Shown here piece by piece: positions 6,452 to 13,462 of a DNA stretch of 23,298 nt. Positions within the stretch are counted from its first letter, which is position 1; each line of letters starts with the position of its first letter. The stretch lies in NCBI GenBank assembly GCA_947632625.1, contig CANRPZ010000008.1, forward strand, positions 1-23,298, in the 5' to 3' direction. This DNA comes from an uncultured Bacilli bacterium. GTDB lineage: Bacteria; Bacillota_I; Bacilli_A; RF39; UBA660. A model generated the notes under the pieces. The model had not been told where the DNA came from and made no database searches. It saw only the letters and a list, made by a program, of their open reading frames with translations. The translations under genes and the position numbers were made by a program.

Positions 6452-7276
6452 CTACCTCATAATTTGAACAAAGATTAAAACGACAATCATTAAACATGTA
6501 GCAATTACACTTAAAAGCAATAATAAATCTACATAGCCGTTACCTGTTGTTATTGTATTTCCATATTTTTTATAATAACGAATCGCTTCTTCTAAACGCG
6601 CTCTTTTATTTGTATCGTTATCTTTAATACGGAAAAAGTGATAGACTTTATTATTAATATTTAAGATATCTTCTTCTTTCATGTTCATAACCTCAACAGC
6701 GTTATACCCTGCTAATTGGTAAGCATCTGCTCCTAAAGTTATATCTTTTAAAACAGTAAAAGTATAATCGTGGGCTATTTCAAATAATTTGCTGTTTAAA
6801 TATTGTAATAATGTATCATCATTAGGTGTATAACGATTATATAAAGCCAATTTTACAGGATCGGTATCATTTTTAGTATATAAAAGACCTTTGAATTGGT
6901 TTAATTCTTCATCAGGAATTAAAATATGTTTTTTCTTATACGTAAACATATCCACTAAATCCCTTTGAATCTTGGAAAATAAGTCTTTTTGCATTTCTTC
7001 CTTTTCTTGATTTTGATAAAATGCATTAACATCATTTATAAAACTATCCAAATTTTCTTCTGGATATCCAAATCTTTTTAAATTTTCTTTAAATCCTCTT
7101 TCCCCATTCGTACGATAAGGATTAATAATATCTAATTCGCCATAAATATGAATTAACGTACGAATTATCATTACAAAAAAAGTATTAAATTCCTCTCGAT
7201 TCGGTTTATCTTTATACGTTAAATAGTCTTGTATACTTTTCGTAAATGCTTCATTTATAAATGTAGTTCCTTCCAT
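6452..7276 (-). CDS. Hypothetical tail-anchored membrane protein
   Basis: I do not recognise the family. From the ATG at 7276 it has 274 residues: a long, mostly helical, charged soluble part and one C-terminal membrane segment (VDLLLLLSVIATCLMIVVLIFVQ) ending three residues before the stop. With no signal peptide, the large domain should face the cytoplasm, as in tail-anchored proteins. I chose this ATG because AGGTGAG lies 3 bases upstream. A TTG eleven codons earlier would overlap the -10 box TATACT. It sits between the YunB-like and YutD-like genes and is co-transcribed with the latter. Confidence 0.75.
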   Translation of the reverse strand: MEGTTFINEAFTKSIQDYLTYKDKPNREEFNTFFVMIIRTLIHIYGELDIINPYRTNGERGFKENLKRFGYPEENLDSFINDVNAFYQNQEKEEMQKDLFSKIQRDLVDMFTYKKKHILIPDEELNQFKGLLYTKNDTDPVKLALYNRYTPNDDTLLQYLNSKLFEIAHDYTFTVLKDITLGADAYQLAGYNAVEVMNMKEEDILNINNKVYHFFRIKDNDTNKRARLEEAIRYYKKYGNTITTGNGYVDLLLLLSVIATCLMIVVLIFVQIMR

Positions 7277-7297
7277 ACCCTCACCTACTTTAAAATA

Positions 7298-7306
7298 AGT
7301 ATACCA
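7298..7306 (-). promoter_or_regulatory. Extended -10 element for the 7276 gene
   Basis: On the minus strand TGGTATACT matches an extended -10 (TGnTATAAT-like), about 22 bases before the ATG. The -35 is weak (TTCCTA at a spacing of about 17, within the end of the preceding gene). Confidence 0.45.
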
Positions 7307-7312
7307 CAAAAT

Positions 7313-8053
7313 TTACGGAATAGGAACATTTAATAAATTACTTTTTGCTTCAATAGTACCACCATAATATTTTGGTACAATTCCTTGAATTATTTTAGAA
7401 GCAACTAAAATACTATAGTTATATTTCATCTCTTGCTCAATGGAAGGAACAATAAATTGATTGGTAATGGCACAGTCAATATAAATTGAAATTAAGGCAT
7501 TATTAATACCATAGTCTTCCACTTTCAAACGAATATTGCTACTGATATATCCCATATAAGATATACGAACAGGTATTCTTGGTCCAAGGTTATTTAAATA
7601 AAGACTATCCGATGCTACTCCCATAGGTATTGTTAAAATAATATTGCCTAATTGGGTCGATATATCTTGATTATAATAATTTAATACTTGTTTTTGTATT
7701 TCAGAATCTAAAAGATTTTTTTGGAGATATTCTGTGATTATAGATAATGCTTTATAGGCATTTTCTAAACGAAAATCAACACTAATAATTTCATCATTGG
7801 CATTTTTGGTTAATACAATCGCGTTTTCTAAATCCACTTGCGGATAAATGGATTTCACTTTGAAATTTGTTAAAATGGTTTCATTTAATTTTGAAATACT
7901 TGCTTTGGCAACATTTAAAAGTTTTGGTGTTACTTTTCTATTAAACTGAATAAAAAAGAAAATATCCAAAATGCCAATAATAAAAAGAATCAAAATAATA
8001 ATTTGACCTTTTTTAATTGTTAACCTATGAAAAAACCTTTTTTTAGTCTTCAT
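7313..8053 (-). CDS. yunB: YunB-family membrane protein (sporulation-associated family)
   Basis: The 246 residues begin with a basic cytoplasmic tail and one membrane segment (about 18-36, IIILILFIIGILDIFFFIQF), followed by an extracytoplasmic domain. The core resembles Bacillus YunB: TIPMGVASDSLYLNNLGPRI, then VRISYMGYISSNIRLKVEDYGINNALISIYI, and a final IIQGIVPKYYGG. In Bacillus YunB is made in the mother cell and needed for efficient sporulation. Here that role is only an inference from homology. The ATG at 8053 has no Shine-Dalgarno sequence; an in-frame TAG lies three codons upstream and a TATAGT box ends 5 bases before it, so a leaderless message is possible. Confidence 0.8.
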   Translation of the reverse strand: MKTKKRFFHRLTIKKGQIIILILFIIGILDIFFFIQFNRKVTPKLLNVAKASISKLNETILTNFKVKSIYPQVDLENAIVLTKNANDEIISVDFRLENAYKALSIITEYLQKNLLDSEIQKQVLNYYNQDISTQLGNIILTIPMGVASDSLYLNNLGPRIPVRISYMGYISSNIRLKVEDYGINNALISIYIDCAITNQFIVPSIEQEMKYNYSILVASKIIQGIVPKYYGGTIEAKSNLLNVPIP

Positions 8054-8058
8054 ACTAT

Positions 8059-8086
8059 ACTATATGAAGATGCATCCGTATTTAAA
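8059..8086 (-). promoter_or_regulatory. Possible leaderless promoter of the YunB-like gene
   Basis: On the minus strand TTTAAA (8081-8086) is 16 bases from TATAGT (8059-8064). Transcription would start at or next to the ATG at 8053. The boxes are only moderate matches. Confidence 0.4.
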
Positions 8087-8087
8087 T

Positions 8088-8966
8088 CTAAAACCAATTT
8101 AAATGAAAAAATTCATTAGCAAAAAATAAAATTCCTATTATAAAAGCAATAACGATAATAACAAGTACAACTTTTATTAGTATTTTATTTGTTTCAACAT
8201 TCTCTTTTAAATCATTAAAGTCATCAAAATCACTTTTGGAAAATGAAACGGAATTGGTAAAAAAAGTTTTATCAAGTTCTTTCTTTTCTTCTTTTTCTTC
8301 TTTTGGAAGGAAAGAATTTGTTTCTTTTTTAATCTCTTGTTGTTCTTTTTTATTAATTTCTTCTTTAATTCCATCTAAAACTACAGTATTTTCACTACCC
8401 TTTAAATCGGTTAAAATATCAAGAGGATCTAATTTTCTAGTCATTTCTTTTTCCGTTATAGTATTAATAAGGTTCATTAAATCTTCTTTATTGCTTGTTA
8501 CTTTAGAGTCGCTTTCCTCTTCTTCCTCTTCTTCATCAAATTTTAAGCTTTTTAAAATATCGTATTGCGTATCACGAACTTTTTTTAATCTTTCTTTTTC
8601 ATAATCAATATTTTTTTCTTTTTTGGCTTTATCAATAATTGCATTAATATTATATTCTTTTGTTTCTTCTTTCTTTTCTTCTACTGTATCTTCATAGGGT
8701 TCATCTTTTTTTATCATAACGCGTGATTTTCTAGGCTCATCATGATAATTTTTTTCCAAAATTTCTTTGATTTTTTCTATATCAATGTTTTTATTATTAT
8801 CTCCAATTACATGCGCATTGCTAGTTAAATTAATATCTCCATAATCCTCATGGTTTATCTCTTGGTACAATTCTTCATTTTTTTTAGAACGAGAGCCAAA
8901 ATATTTGGGTTCGTTTGTACTTTCTGTATTTTCTATATTGTTATATTTATCCATTCTTGAACTCAT
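8088..8966 (-). CDS. Hypothetical acidic tail-anchored protein
   Basis: Unrecognised, 292 residues. The long N-terminal part is highly charged (Glu/Lys/Asp-rich), low in complexity and probably disordered or coiled coil, with an acidic run DEEEEEEESDS near the middle. A single C-terminal membrane segment (ILIKVVLVIIVIAFIIGILF) is followed by about ten residues. With no signal peptide, the charged part should lie in the cytoplasm. I start at the ATG at 8966, 5 bases after AGGTGG; a GTG three codons earlier is part of that site. It may be a membrane scaffold, but no catalytic motif is visible. The complement is open for about 120 codons, which is a compositional artefact. Confidence 0.75.
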   Translation of the reverse strand: MSSRMDKYNNIENTESTNEPKYFGSRSKKNEELYQEINHEDYGDINLTSNAHVIGDNNKNIDIEKIKEILEKNYHDEPRKSRVMIKKDEPYEDTVEEKKEETKEYNINAIIDKAKKEKNIDYEKERLKKVRDTQYDILKSLKFDEEEEEEESDSKVTSNKEDLMNLINTITEKEMTRKLDPLDILTDLKGSENTVVLDGIKEEINKKEQQEIKKETNSFLPKEEKEEKKELDKTFFTNSVSFSKSDFDDFNDLKENVETNKILIKVVLVIIVIAFIIGILFFANEFFHLNWF

Positions 8967-9026
8967 AACATCCACCTACTATCAAAAACATCATAACATA
9001 AAATTTACATTTTTAAAATACCATAG

Positions 9027-9055
9027 TTGATTTTTCAAAATTCTATTCGTATAAT
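9027..9055 (+). promoter_or_regulatory. Promoter of the ferredoxin gene
   Basis: TTGATT (9027-9032) and a perfect TATAAT (9050-9055) are 17 bases apart, 24 bases before the start codon. A strong AGGAGG (9065-9070) follows. Confidence 0.8.
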
Positions 9056-9079
9056 TAAAGTAATAGGAGGAGATAAGTT

Positions 9080-9406
9080 TTGAAAAAATTACAAGTTCAA
9101 CAAGATAAATGCATCGGCTGTGGTGCTTGTGTTGCTATTGATCCAGAACATTTTGATTTTGATGATGGAAAATCAAATGTAATTTCTAATGAAAATTTGG
9201 ATAATGAAAATGTTATGAACGCAATAGAATCTTGTCCAACAAGTGCTATTTCATTAAAAGAAGAAAACAATGTAGAATCTTGTCCAACAGACGCTATTCC
9301 AGCAAAAGAAGAAAACAAGGATTGTTCATGTCAAAATGAAGAATGTTGTGAAAATAATTGTGAAGAATGTAAGGAATGTGAAAATTCGGACAACGATGAA
9401 AATTAA
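9080..9406 (+). CDS. 4Fe-4S ferredoxin with duplicated CP motif and Cys-rich tail
   Basis: The 108-residue protein starts as a single-cluster ferredoxin, a small cytoplasmic electron carrier: C11-x2-C14-x2-C17 and the fourth ligand C52 in ESCPTSAI. It then departs from the family. A 16-residue segment around ESCPT-AI is repeated in tandem, giving a second CP motif (C68), and an acidic tail adds seven cysteines (82, 84, 89, 90, 94, 97, 100). Typical single-cluster ferredoxins stop soon after the CP motif. The tail may bind another metal or be redox-active; nothing in the sequence decides. The start is TTG, supported by AGGAGG. It converges with rluB and shares its terminator. Confidence 0.88.
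   Translation: MKKLQVQQDKCIGCGACVAIDPEHFDFDDGKSNVISNENLDNENVMNAIESCPTSAISLKEENNVESCPTDAIPAKEENKDCSCQNEECCENNCEECKECENSDNDEN
9225..9318 (+). repeat. Tandem 48-base repeat inside the ferredoxin gene
   Basis: 9225-9270 and 9273-9318 are near-identical, with a 48-base period (16 codons). Each encodes ESCPT-AI followed by a KEEN stretch. Differences are clustered in the middle of the unit. It is a recent-looking in-frame duplication. Confidence 0.85.
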
Positions 9407-9423
9407 AAGAATTTAAAAACGAA

Positions 9424-9451
9424 AAAACCCTAGAAAAAATACTAGGGTTTT
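9424..9451. terminator. Bidirectional terminator between ferredoxin and rluB
   Basis: AAAACCCTAG (9424-9433) pairs with CTAGGGTTTT (9442-9451) over 8 bases, with A/T runs on both sides so it can act in both directions. The rluB stop codon (9442-9444) is inside the stem. Confidence 0.88.
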
Positions 9452-10152
9452 AAATTGTATAATTTTTTTATTTCTTTTAAAGTAAGCTTGCGATATTCTC
9501 CTGATTTTAGAGTACCTAATGTTAAGAAGGCGTAACGTTCTCTTTTTAATTTTATAACAGGATGGTTTAAAGCTTCAAAAATTCTTTTTACTATATGATA
9601 TCTTCCTTCAACGATACTTATTTCTACAATAGAACTTTTTTCATCCGTTTTTTTTACTTTTAGATGCGTAGGAAATACCTTTCTTCCATCCATATCTAAT
9701 CCTTTTTTTAAATGATAAAATTCACTGGGAGATAAGTTCCCTTCAATTTTCGCAATATATGTTTTTTCAACCTCATTTTTAGGATGCATTAATTGGTTGG
9801 CAAGATTTCCATCATTTGTAAGTAGTAATAATCCTGTTGTGTCATAATCTAGCCTTCCGATGGGGTAAATTCTTTTGTCAGTATCAATTAAAGAAACTAC
9901 GGTTTTTCTATTTTTATCATCAGAAACACTGCAAATAAAACCACGGGGTTTATTAAGAAGATAATAGACTTTCGTATCTTCATTTGTTAAAATTTCCCCC
10001 TCAATTTCTATTTTGTCGGTATGGTTGACTTTTGTACCTAACTCGCGGATGATTTCTCCATTTACTTTTACTTTACCATTTCTGATTAGTTCTTCTGCTT
10101 TTCTTCTTGATGTATAACCGGCATTTGCTATTACTTTTTGCAATCTTTCCAT
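9442..10152 (-). CDS. rluB: RluB/RsuA-family pseudouridine synthase
   Basis: The enzyme isomerises uridine to pseudouridine in ribosomal RNA. An N-terminal S4 RNA-binding domain (ERLQKVIANAGYTSRRKAEELI and onward) is followed by the catalytic domain with GRLDYDTTGLLLLTNDG, whose Asp in GRLD is the nucleophile. The closing IVEGRYHIVKRIFEAL and VIKLKRERYAFLTLG segments are family features. The product has 236 residues from the ATG at 10152, with GAGGTG 12 bases upstream. The GTG at 10167 lies inside that site and is less likely. The stop of the preceding glycosyltransferase gene is directly upstream, so this is the last gene of the tagO operon. Which rRNA site it modifies is inferred from family only. 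Confidence 0.93.
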   Translation of the reverse strand: MERLQKVIANAGYTSRRKAEELIRNGKVKVNGEIIRELGTKVNHTDKIEIEGEILTNEDTKVYYLLNKPRGFICSVSDDKNRKTVVSLIDTDKRIYPIGRLDYDTTGLLLLTNDGNLANQLMHPKNEVEKTYIAKIEGNLSPSEFYHLKKGLDMDGRKVFPTHLKVKKTDEKSSIVEISIVEGRYHIVKRIFEALNHPVIKLKRERYAFLTLGTLKSGEYRKLTLKEIKKLYNLKP

Positions 10153-10168
10153 ATTTTTTAAAAACACC

Positions 10169-12346
10169 TCATTGCTTTTTAAATACCTTTAATAAAATAT
10201 TTTTGGTTTTTTCCGCACTATATTCTTGGCTGGTTTCTAAAGCTTTTTTAATCAATTTCTTTTTCGTTGTTGCCTTCATTTGGAAAACCTCTTTTATTTT
10301 TTCACTTAATTCTTCAAAATCTGTTGCAGAAAAAGTTAGACAATTTTCATTTGAAATTAGATAGTCACTTGGGCCATATTTTGTAGGACCAATAACCAAA
10401 GTTTCACAAGCCATTGCTTCTAAACCAACAAGCCCTAAACTTTCACTTGCCATTCGAGTTGGATATACGAATGCTTCTAGTGAATTATAAACATAAACCA
10501 ATTCTTCTTGAGATACCATAGGCATACAAATTACAAGATTTCCTAATTTATATTTCTTTAGTAATTGGTTTAAATTTTCCTCTTCTTTGCCACTACCAAT
10601 TAATAAGAAACGAACATTTTTCTTTAGGTCTTTATCCTTCTTTAATTTAGCAATTGCTTTAATATATGTATCATACCCTTTGTTTTTATCAATACGTCCG
10701 ACATAACCAAAATATTGATATTTAGAATTTAAACCTAATTTATCTAAAGCCGTCTTTTTATCCATCTTTTTAAATAGTTTCGTATCAATTCCACCTGATG
10801 GATAAACGACTACTTTGTCTTCCTCAATTTTATAATTTTTCTTCAAAACTTTTTTAAAATAATTGGATGGAACAATTATTGTATCAGCATTTTTAATAAA
10901 TAATTTGGTAAGGAAAGTATACTTTTCATCTATTTTTGTATCGGATACGACATCATTTCCATGAACATTTACAATATATTTGGTATCTTTAGAACATAAA
11001 TAAGGAAGAATAACTCCAGCTGGTGAATGAGATGCAAAATGAACGTATATGTAATCATAATTTTCAAATACACTTTTTAAGAAAGAAACACCGCACAAAC
11101 GAATATAAGCCCAAAGCTTTTTGATTGCTCCAAAAGTCTTATGCATAACCACTAAATCAATGGTATACCCATTTTCCTTTAAAAGATCATAGACATTTTT
11201 AACAAAAATTCCATAATGACGATTTTTCTTATCTGGATACATATTACTTACGTATAAAATATCTTTTTTCATAATTCCTTGGTCATTTTTAGATAGGATA
11301 AATAATAAAGCTAGAAAGAAAACTAAATAAGGATTTATTAAGAAATTTCCGAAACAAGAAAGGAGTAGGAACAAAGTAAAAAACATTAAATAATTTCTTT
11401 TTAATTTCGTATGTTTTAAAGCATATAGAAAATAGTAAAGATAAAAGAAAATACCTATAATTCCGATACTATAAAAAATGGTTAGAAAATCTATTTTAAT
11501 TCCCACTGTATTTTCAATACCTAAACCTAAAAGTTTGGCAAGACCACTTTCCTCAATATAAACGTTTTGGGTATTTTTTAAAGCATCTATACGTCCATTT
11601 AAAATGATATTTACCGTTGAATATTTATTAGGAATAATCTCTTGTAATTGGAACTTTGGTAAATAAAAATATAATCCAATTGATAGAATAAGCAAAATGA
11701 ATAATGATTTTAAATAATTTGTTTTAAATTGATAAAGAATTTGTTTTCTATTTAAAATTATAAAGACTATGCCAATTATTATAAAACTTAAATAAAATGT
11801 TTTACACGTTATAAATAAACTAGCTAAAAAGAACAAAAGAATAAAAAGAGCTTTTAATAGGTAACTATGGCTTTCGACAAGATATGTTAAAGACAAACTA
11901 AAGGTTACTAATATAATATAAATAAAAGCATCGTTAAAATAACCAAATAAAGAAGACAATCCAAACAAAATTAGGTATAGAAAACTTACAATTGTTATAG
12001 TCTTTTTATTTAAATATTGATTTTCATACTCGCTAAAAAAGAGAATAAATGTTGGTAGGGAAAAAAGAGTGAACCAATACGTCAATTCTATTTTTAAATT
12101 TAAGTGAGTTTTAACTACATAGGCGATAAATAGGAATAAGTAAATACCATTTAAAGCTAGTAGTTTAGTATGTTTTTTCTTCTTAACTAGAAACACAATC
12201 GCATAAATTAAAATAATGGCCTTAACTAAAAGTCCTAGTCCCCAAAATAATTGATTTTTAGATAATAAATCAAGAAAGGGAAACAAGAATAAGGCAATTT
12301 CTATCCCCCTCGTTTTATTATTCTTTATTTTTTTCATACTTGTCAT
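10169..12346 (-). CDS. Polymerase/ligase-like membrane protein fused to GT4 glycosyltransferase
   Basis: This 725-residue protein joins two parts usually encoded separately. Residues about 12-355 hold roughly ten membrane segments and a GRIDALKNT motif (251-259), like O-antigen polymerase/ligase (Wzy/WaaL-type) proteins. Residues about 359-725 are a GT4 glycosyltransferase with a GT-B fold: VHGND (461-465), GYVGRIDKNKG (547-557), LLIGSGKEE (581-589) and the E-x7-E motif E635 to E643. A methionine at 359 (base 11272) with AAGGA just upstream could allow internal initiation of the transferase alone. The start overlaps the tagO stop (ATGA). With TagO it most likely builds an undecaprenyl-linked surface polymer; sugars are unknown. 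Confidence 0.82.
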   Translation of the reverse strand: MTSMKKIKNNKTRGIEIALFLFPFLDLLSKNQLFWGLGLLVKAIILIYAIVFLVKKKKHTKLLALNGIYLFLFIAYVVKTHLNLKIELTYWFTLFSLPTFILFFSEYENQYLNKKTITIVSFLYLILFGLSSLFGYFNDAFIYIILVTFSLSLTYLVESHSYLLKALFILLFFLASLFITCKTFYLSFIIIGIVFIILNRKQILYQFKTNYLKSLFILLILSIGLYFYLPKFQLQEIIPNKYSTVNIILNGRIDALKNTQNVYIEESGLAKLLGLGIENTVGIKIDFLTIFYSIGIIGIFFYLYYFLYALKHTKLKRNYLMFFTLFLLLSCFGNFLINPYLVFFLALLFILSKNDQGIMKKDILYVSNMYPDKKNRHYGIFVKNVYDLLKENGYTIDLVVMHKTFGAIKKLWAYIRLCGVSFLKSVFENYDYIYVHFASHSPAGVILPYLCSKDTKYIVNVHGNDVVSDTKIDEKYTFLTKLFIKNADTIIVPSNYFKKVLKKNYKIEEDKVVVYPSGGIDTKLFKKMDKKTALDKLGLNSKYQYFGYVGRIDKNKGYDTYIKAIAKLKKDKDLKKNVRFLLIGSGKEEENLNQLLKKYKLGNLVICMPMVSQEELVYVYNSLEAFVYPTRMASESLGLVGLEAMACETLVIGPTKYGPSDYLISNENCLTFSATDFEELSEKIKEVFQMKATTKKKLIKKALETSQEYSAEKTKNILLKVFKKQ

Positions 12347-13401
12347 CCTCTTTTCTTTTTCTTCTTTTTATGATGGTTAAATAAAATATCGGTTTTTAAA
12401 ACAATGAATAAGAAAATTAGCATTAATCCAATATAGATTAAAATAACATAATGCGTATCTCCTAAAGCATAAAATATGGATAATCCAGCGAATATTATAT
12501 CAATCGCGTAAATTATTAATAAAGATACTCGCGTTGAAAATTGCATATTTAAAAGTTGATGATGAAAGTGTTCTTTGTCTGGTGTACTTAATGGATTTTG
12601 TCTTTTTAAAATTCTTCTAAAAATAGAGAGCAGTACATCGATAATTGGTGTTGCTAAAATAATTAGAGGAATAATTAAAGAGGTAAAGGTGGCAGTTTTA
12701 TACCCAAGTAAAGTTGTTACGGCAATAATGAAGCCCAGAAAGTTGCTTCCTGTATCTCCTAAATATATCCGAGCAGGAGGAAAATTATAAACCAAGAAGC
12801 CTAAAGTAGAACCTAACATAATTAAAGCTAGCGTTGTATCTAAACCTTGTTGAGAGTTCATAATAAAGGCAATAATGGAAATTGTTAGAAAATAAATAGA
12901 ACTTATTCCTGAACATAGGCCATCTAAACCATCGGATAAGTTAATAGCATTAATTATTGCGACTATTAAAGCCATTGTAATGATATAGTTCCAAGGGCTT
13001 GAGATTACAATATGAAAGCCAAAAATACTGATATAATTTAAAACAATCTGACCATAAAAAACAACAATTCCAGCAGCAATAAGTTGTGTAAACAACTGGT
13101 ATCGTGCTTTTAAAGGATTTATATCATCAATAAACCCCATAAAAATAAGTAAAAAACTACCCATTAAAATCGATAACATTTGCACGCTGCTTCTCGCATA
13201 TAACATATAACCAAGCATAAAAGCAAAAAATATTGCAAGACCTCCAAGAGTTGGCATAGGAATTTTATTTAAGCGTCTAGCATTCGGATAGTCGAGAGCT
13301 TTTACATGCCTCGCAATTTTTTCGACAATTGGTGTTACAACTAAACTACATAGAAATGTCACAAATACAATGATAAATACATCATGACCATTTACAAACA
13401 T
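12343..13401 (-). CDS. tagO: TagO/WecA-type undecaprenyl-phosphate GlcNAc-1-phosphate transferase
   Basis: The enzyme transfers GlcNAc-1-phosphate from UDP-GlcNAc to undecaprenyl phosphate in the membrane, the first step of wall teichoic acid and related glycopolymers. The 352 residues carry about ten membrane segments and the family motifs: RRLNKIPMPTLGG (42-54), the aspartate pair FIDD (90-93), NLSDGLDGL (154-162), GDTGSN (215-220) and the HFHH cluster (278-281), which marks the WecA/TagO branch rather than MraY. A polylysine tail ends the protein. GGATGTGAT precedes the ATG. It is first in an operon with the polymerase/GT fusion and rluB. Confidence 0.92.
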   Translation of the reverse strand: MFVNGHDVFIIVFVTFLCSLVVTPIVEKIARHVKALDYPNARRLNKIPMPTLGGLAIFFAFMLGYMLYARSSVQMLSILMGSFLLIFMGFIDDINPLKARYQLFTQLIAAGIVVFYGQIVLNYISIFGFHIVISSPWNYIITMALIVAIINAINLSDGLDGLCSGISSIYFLTISIIAFIMNSQQGLDTTLALIMLGSTLGFLVYNFPPARIYLGDTGSNFLGFIIAVTTLLGYKTATFTSLIIPLIILATPIIDVLLSIFRRILKRQNPLSTPDKEHFHHQLLNMQFSTRVSLLIIYAIDIIFAGLSIFYALGDTHYVILIYIGLMLIFLFIVLKTDILFNHHKKKKKKRG

Positions 13402-13421
13402 TCTTTATCACATCCATTTTT

Positions 13422-13427
13422 ATTATA
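13422..13427 (-). promoter_or_regulatory. -10 box of the tagO operon
   Basis: A perfect TATAAT on the minus strand lies 20 bases before the tagO ATG, just after the terminator of the previous gene. No good -35 is seen (TTCTTT at 17 bases). Confidence 0.4.
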
Positions 13428-13439
13428 GCGTAAATTATG

Positions 13440-13462
13440 AAAAAAAAGAAGAATTATTCTTC
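13440..13462 (-). terminator. Intrinsic terminator after the Ig-like gene
   Basis: GAAGAA pairs with TTCTTC (plus 13448-13462, three-base loop) and is followed by eight T on the minus strand. It overlaps the stop codon and separates the Ig-like gene from tagO. The stem is short, so termination may be partial. Confidence 0.6.

Noticed and set aside
8236..8604. Open frame of ~120 codons on + rich in Ser, Phe and Leu
   Set aside because: It is antisense to a Glu/Lys-rich coding region, where GAA/AAA codons become TTC/TTT. No start signals support it.
9097..9318. Open frame on - inside the ferredoxin gene
   Set aside because: It is antisense to a clear ferredoxin with intact cysteine motifs and has no translation signals of its own.
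2942..12345. Mycoplasma-type code with TGA as Trp
   Set aside because: TGA ends several intact genes at the expected family lengths (GNAT, tagO, the glycosyltransferase fusion), and Trp residues use TGG.
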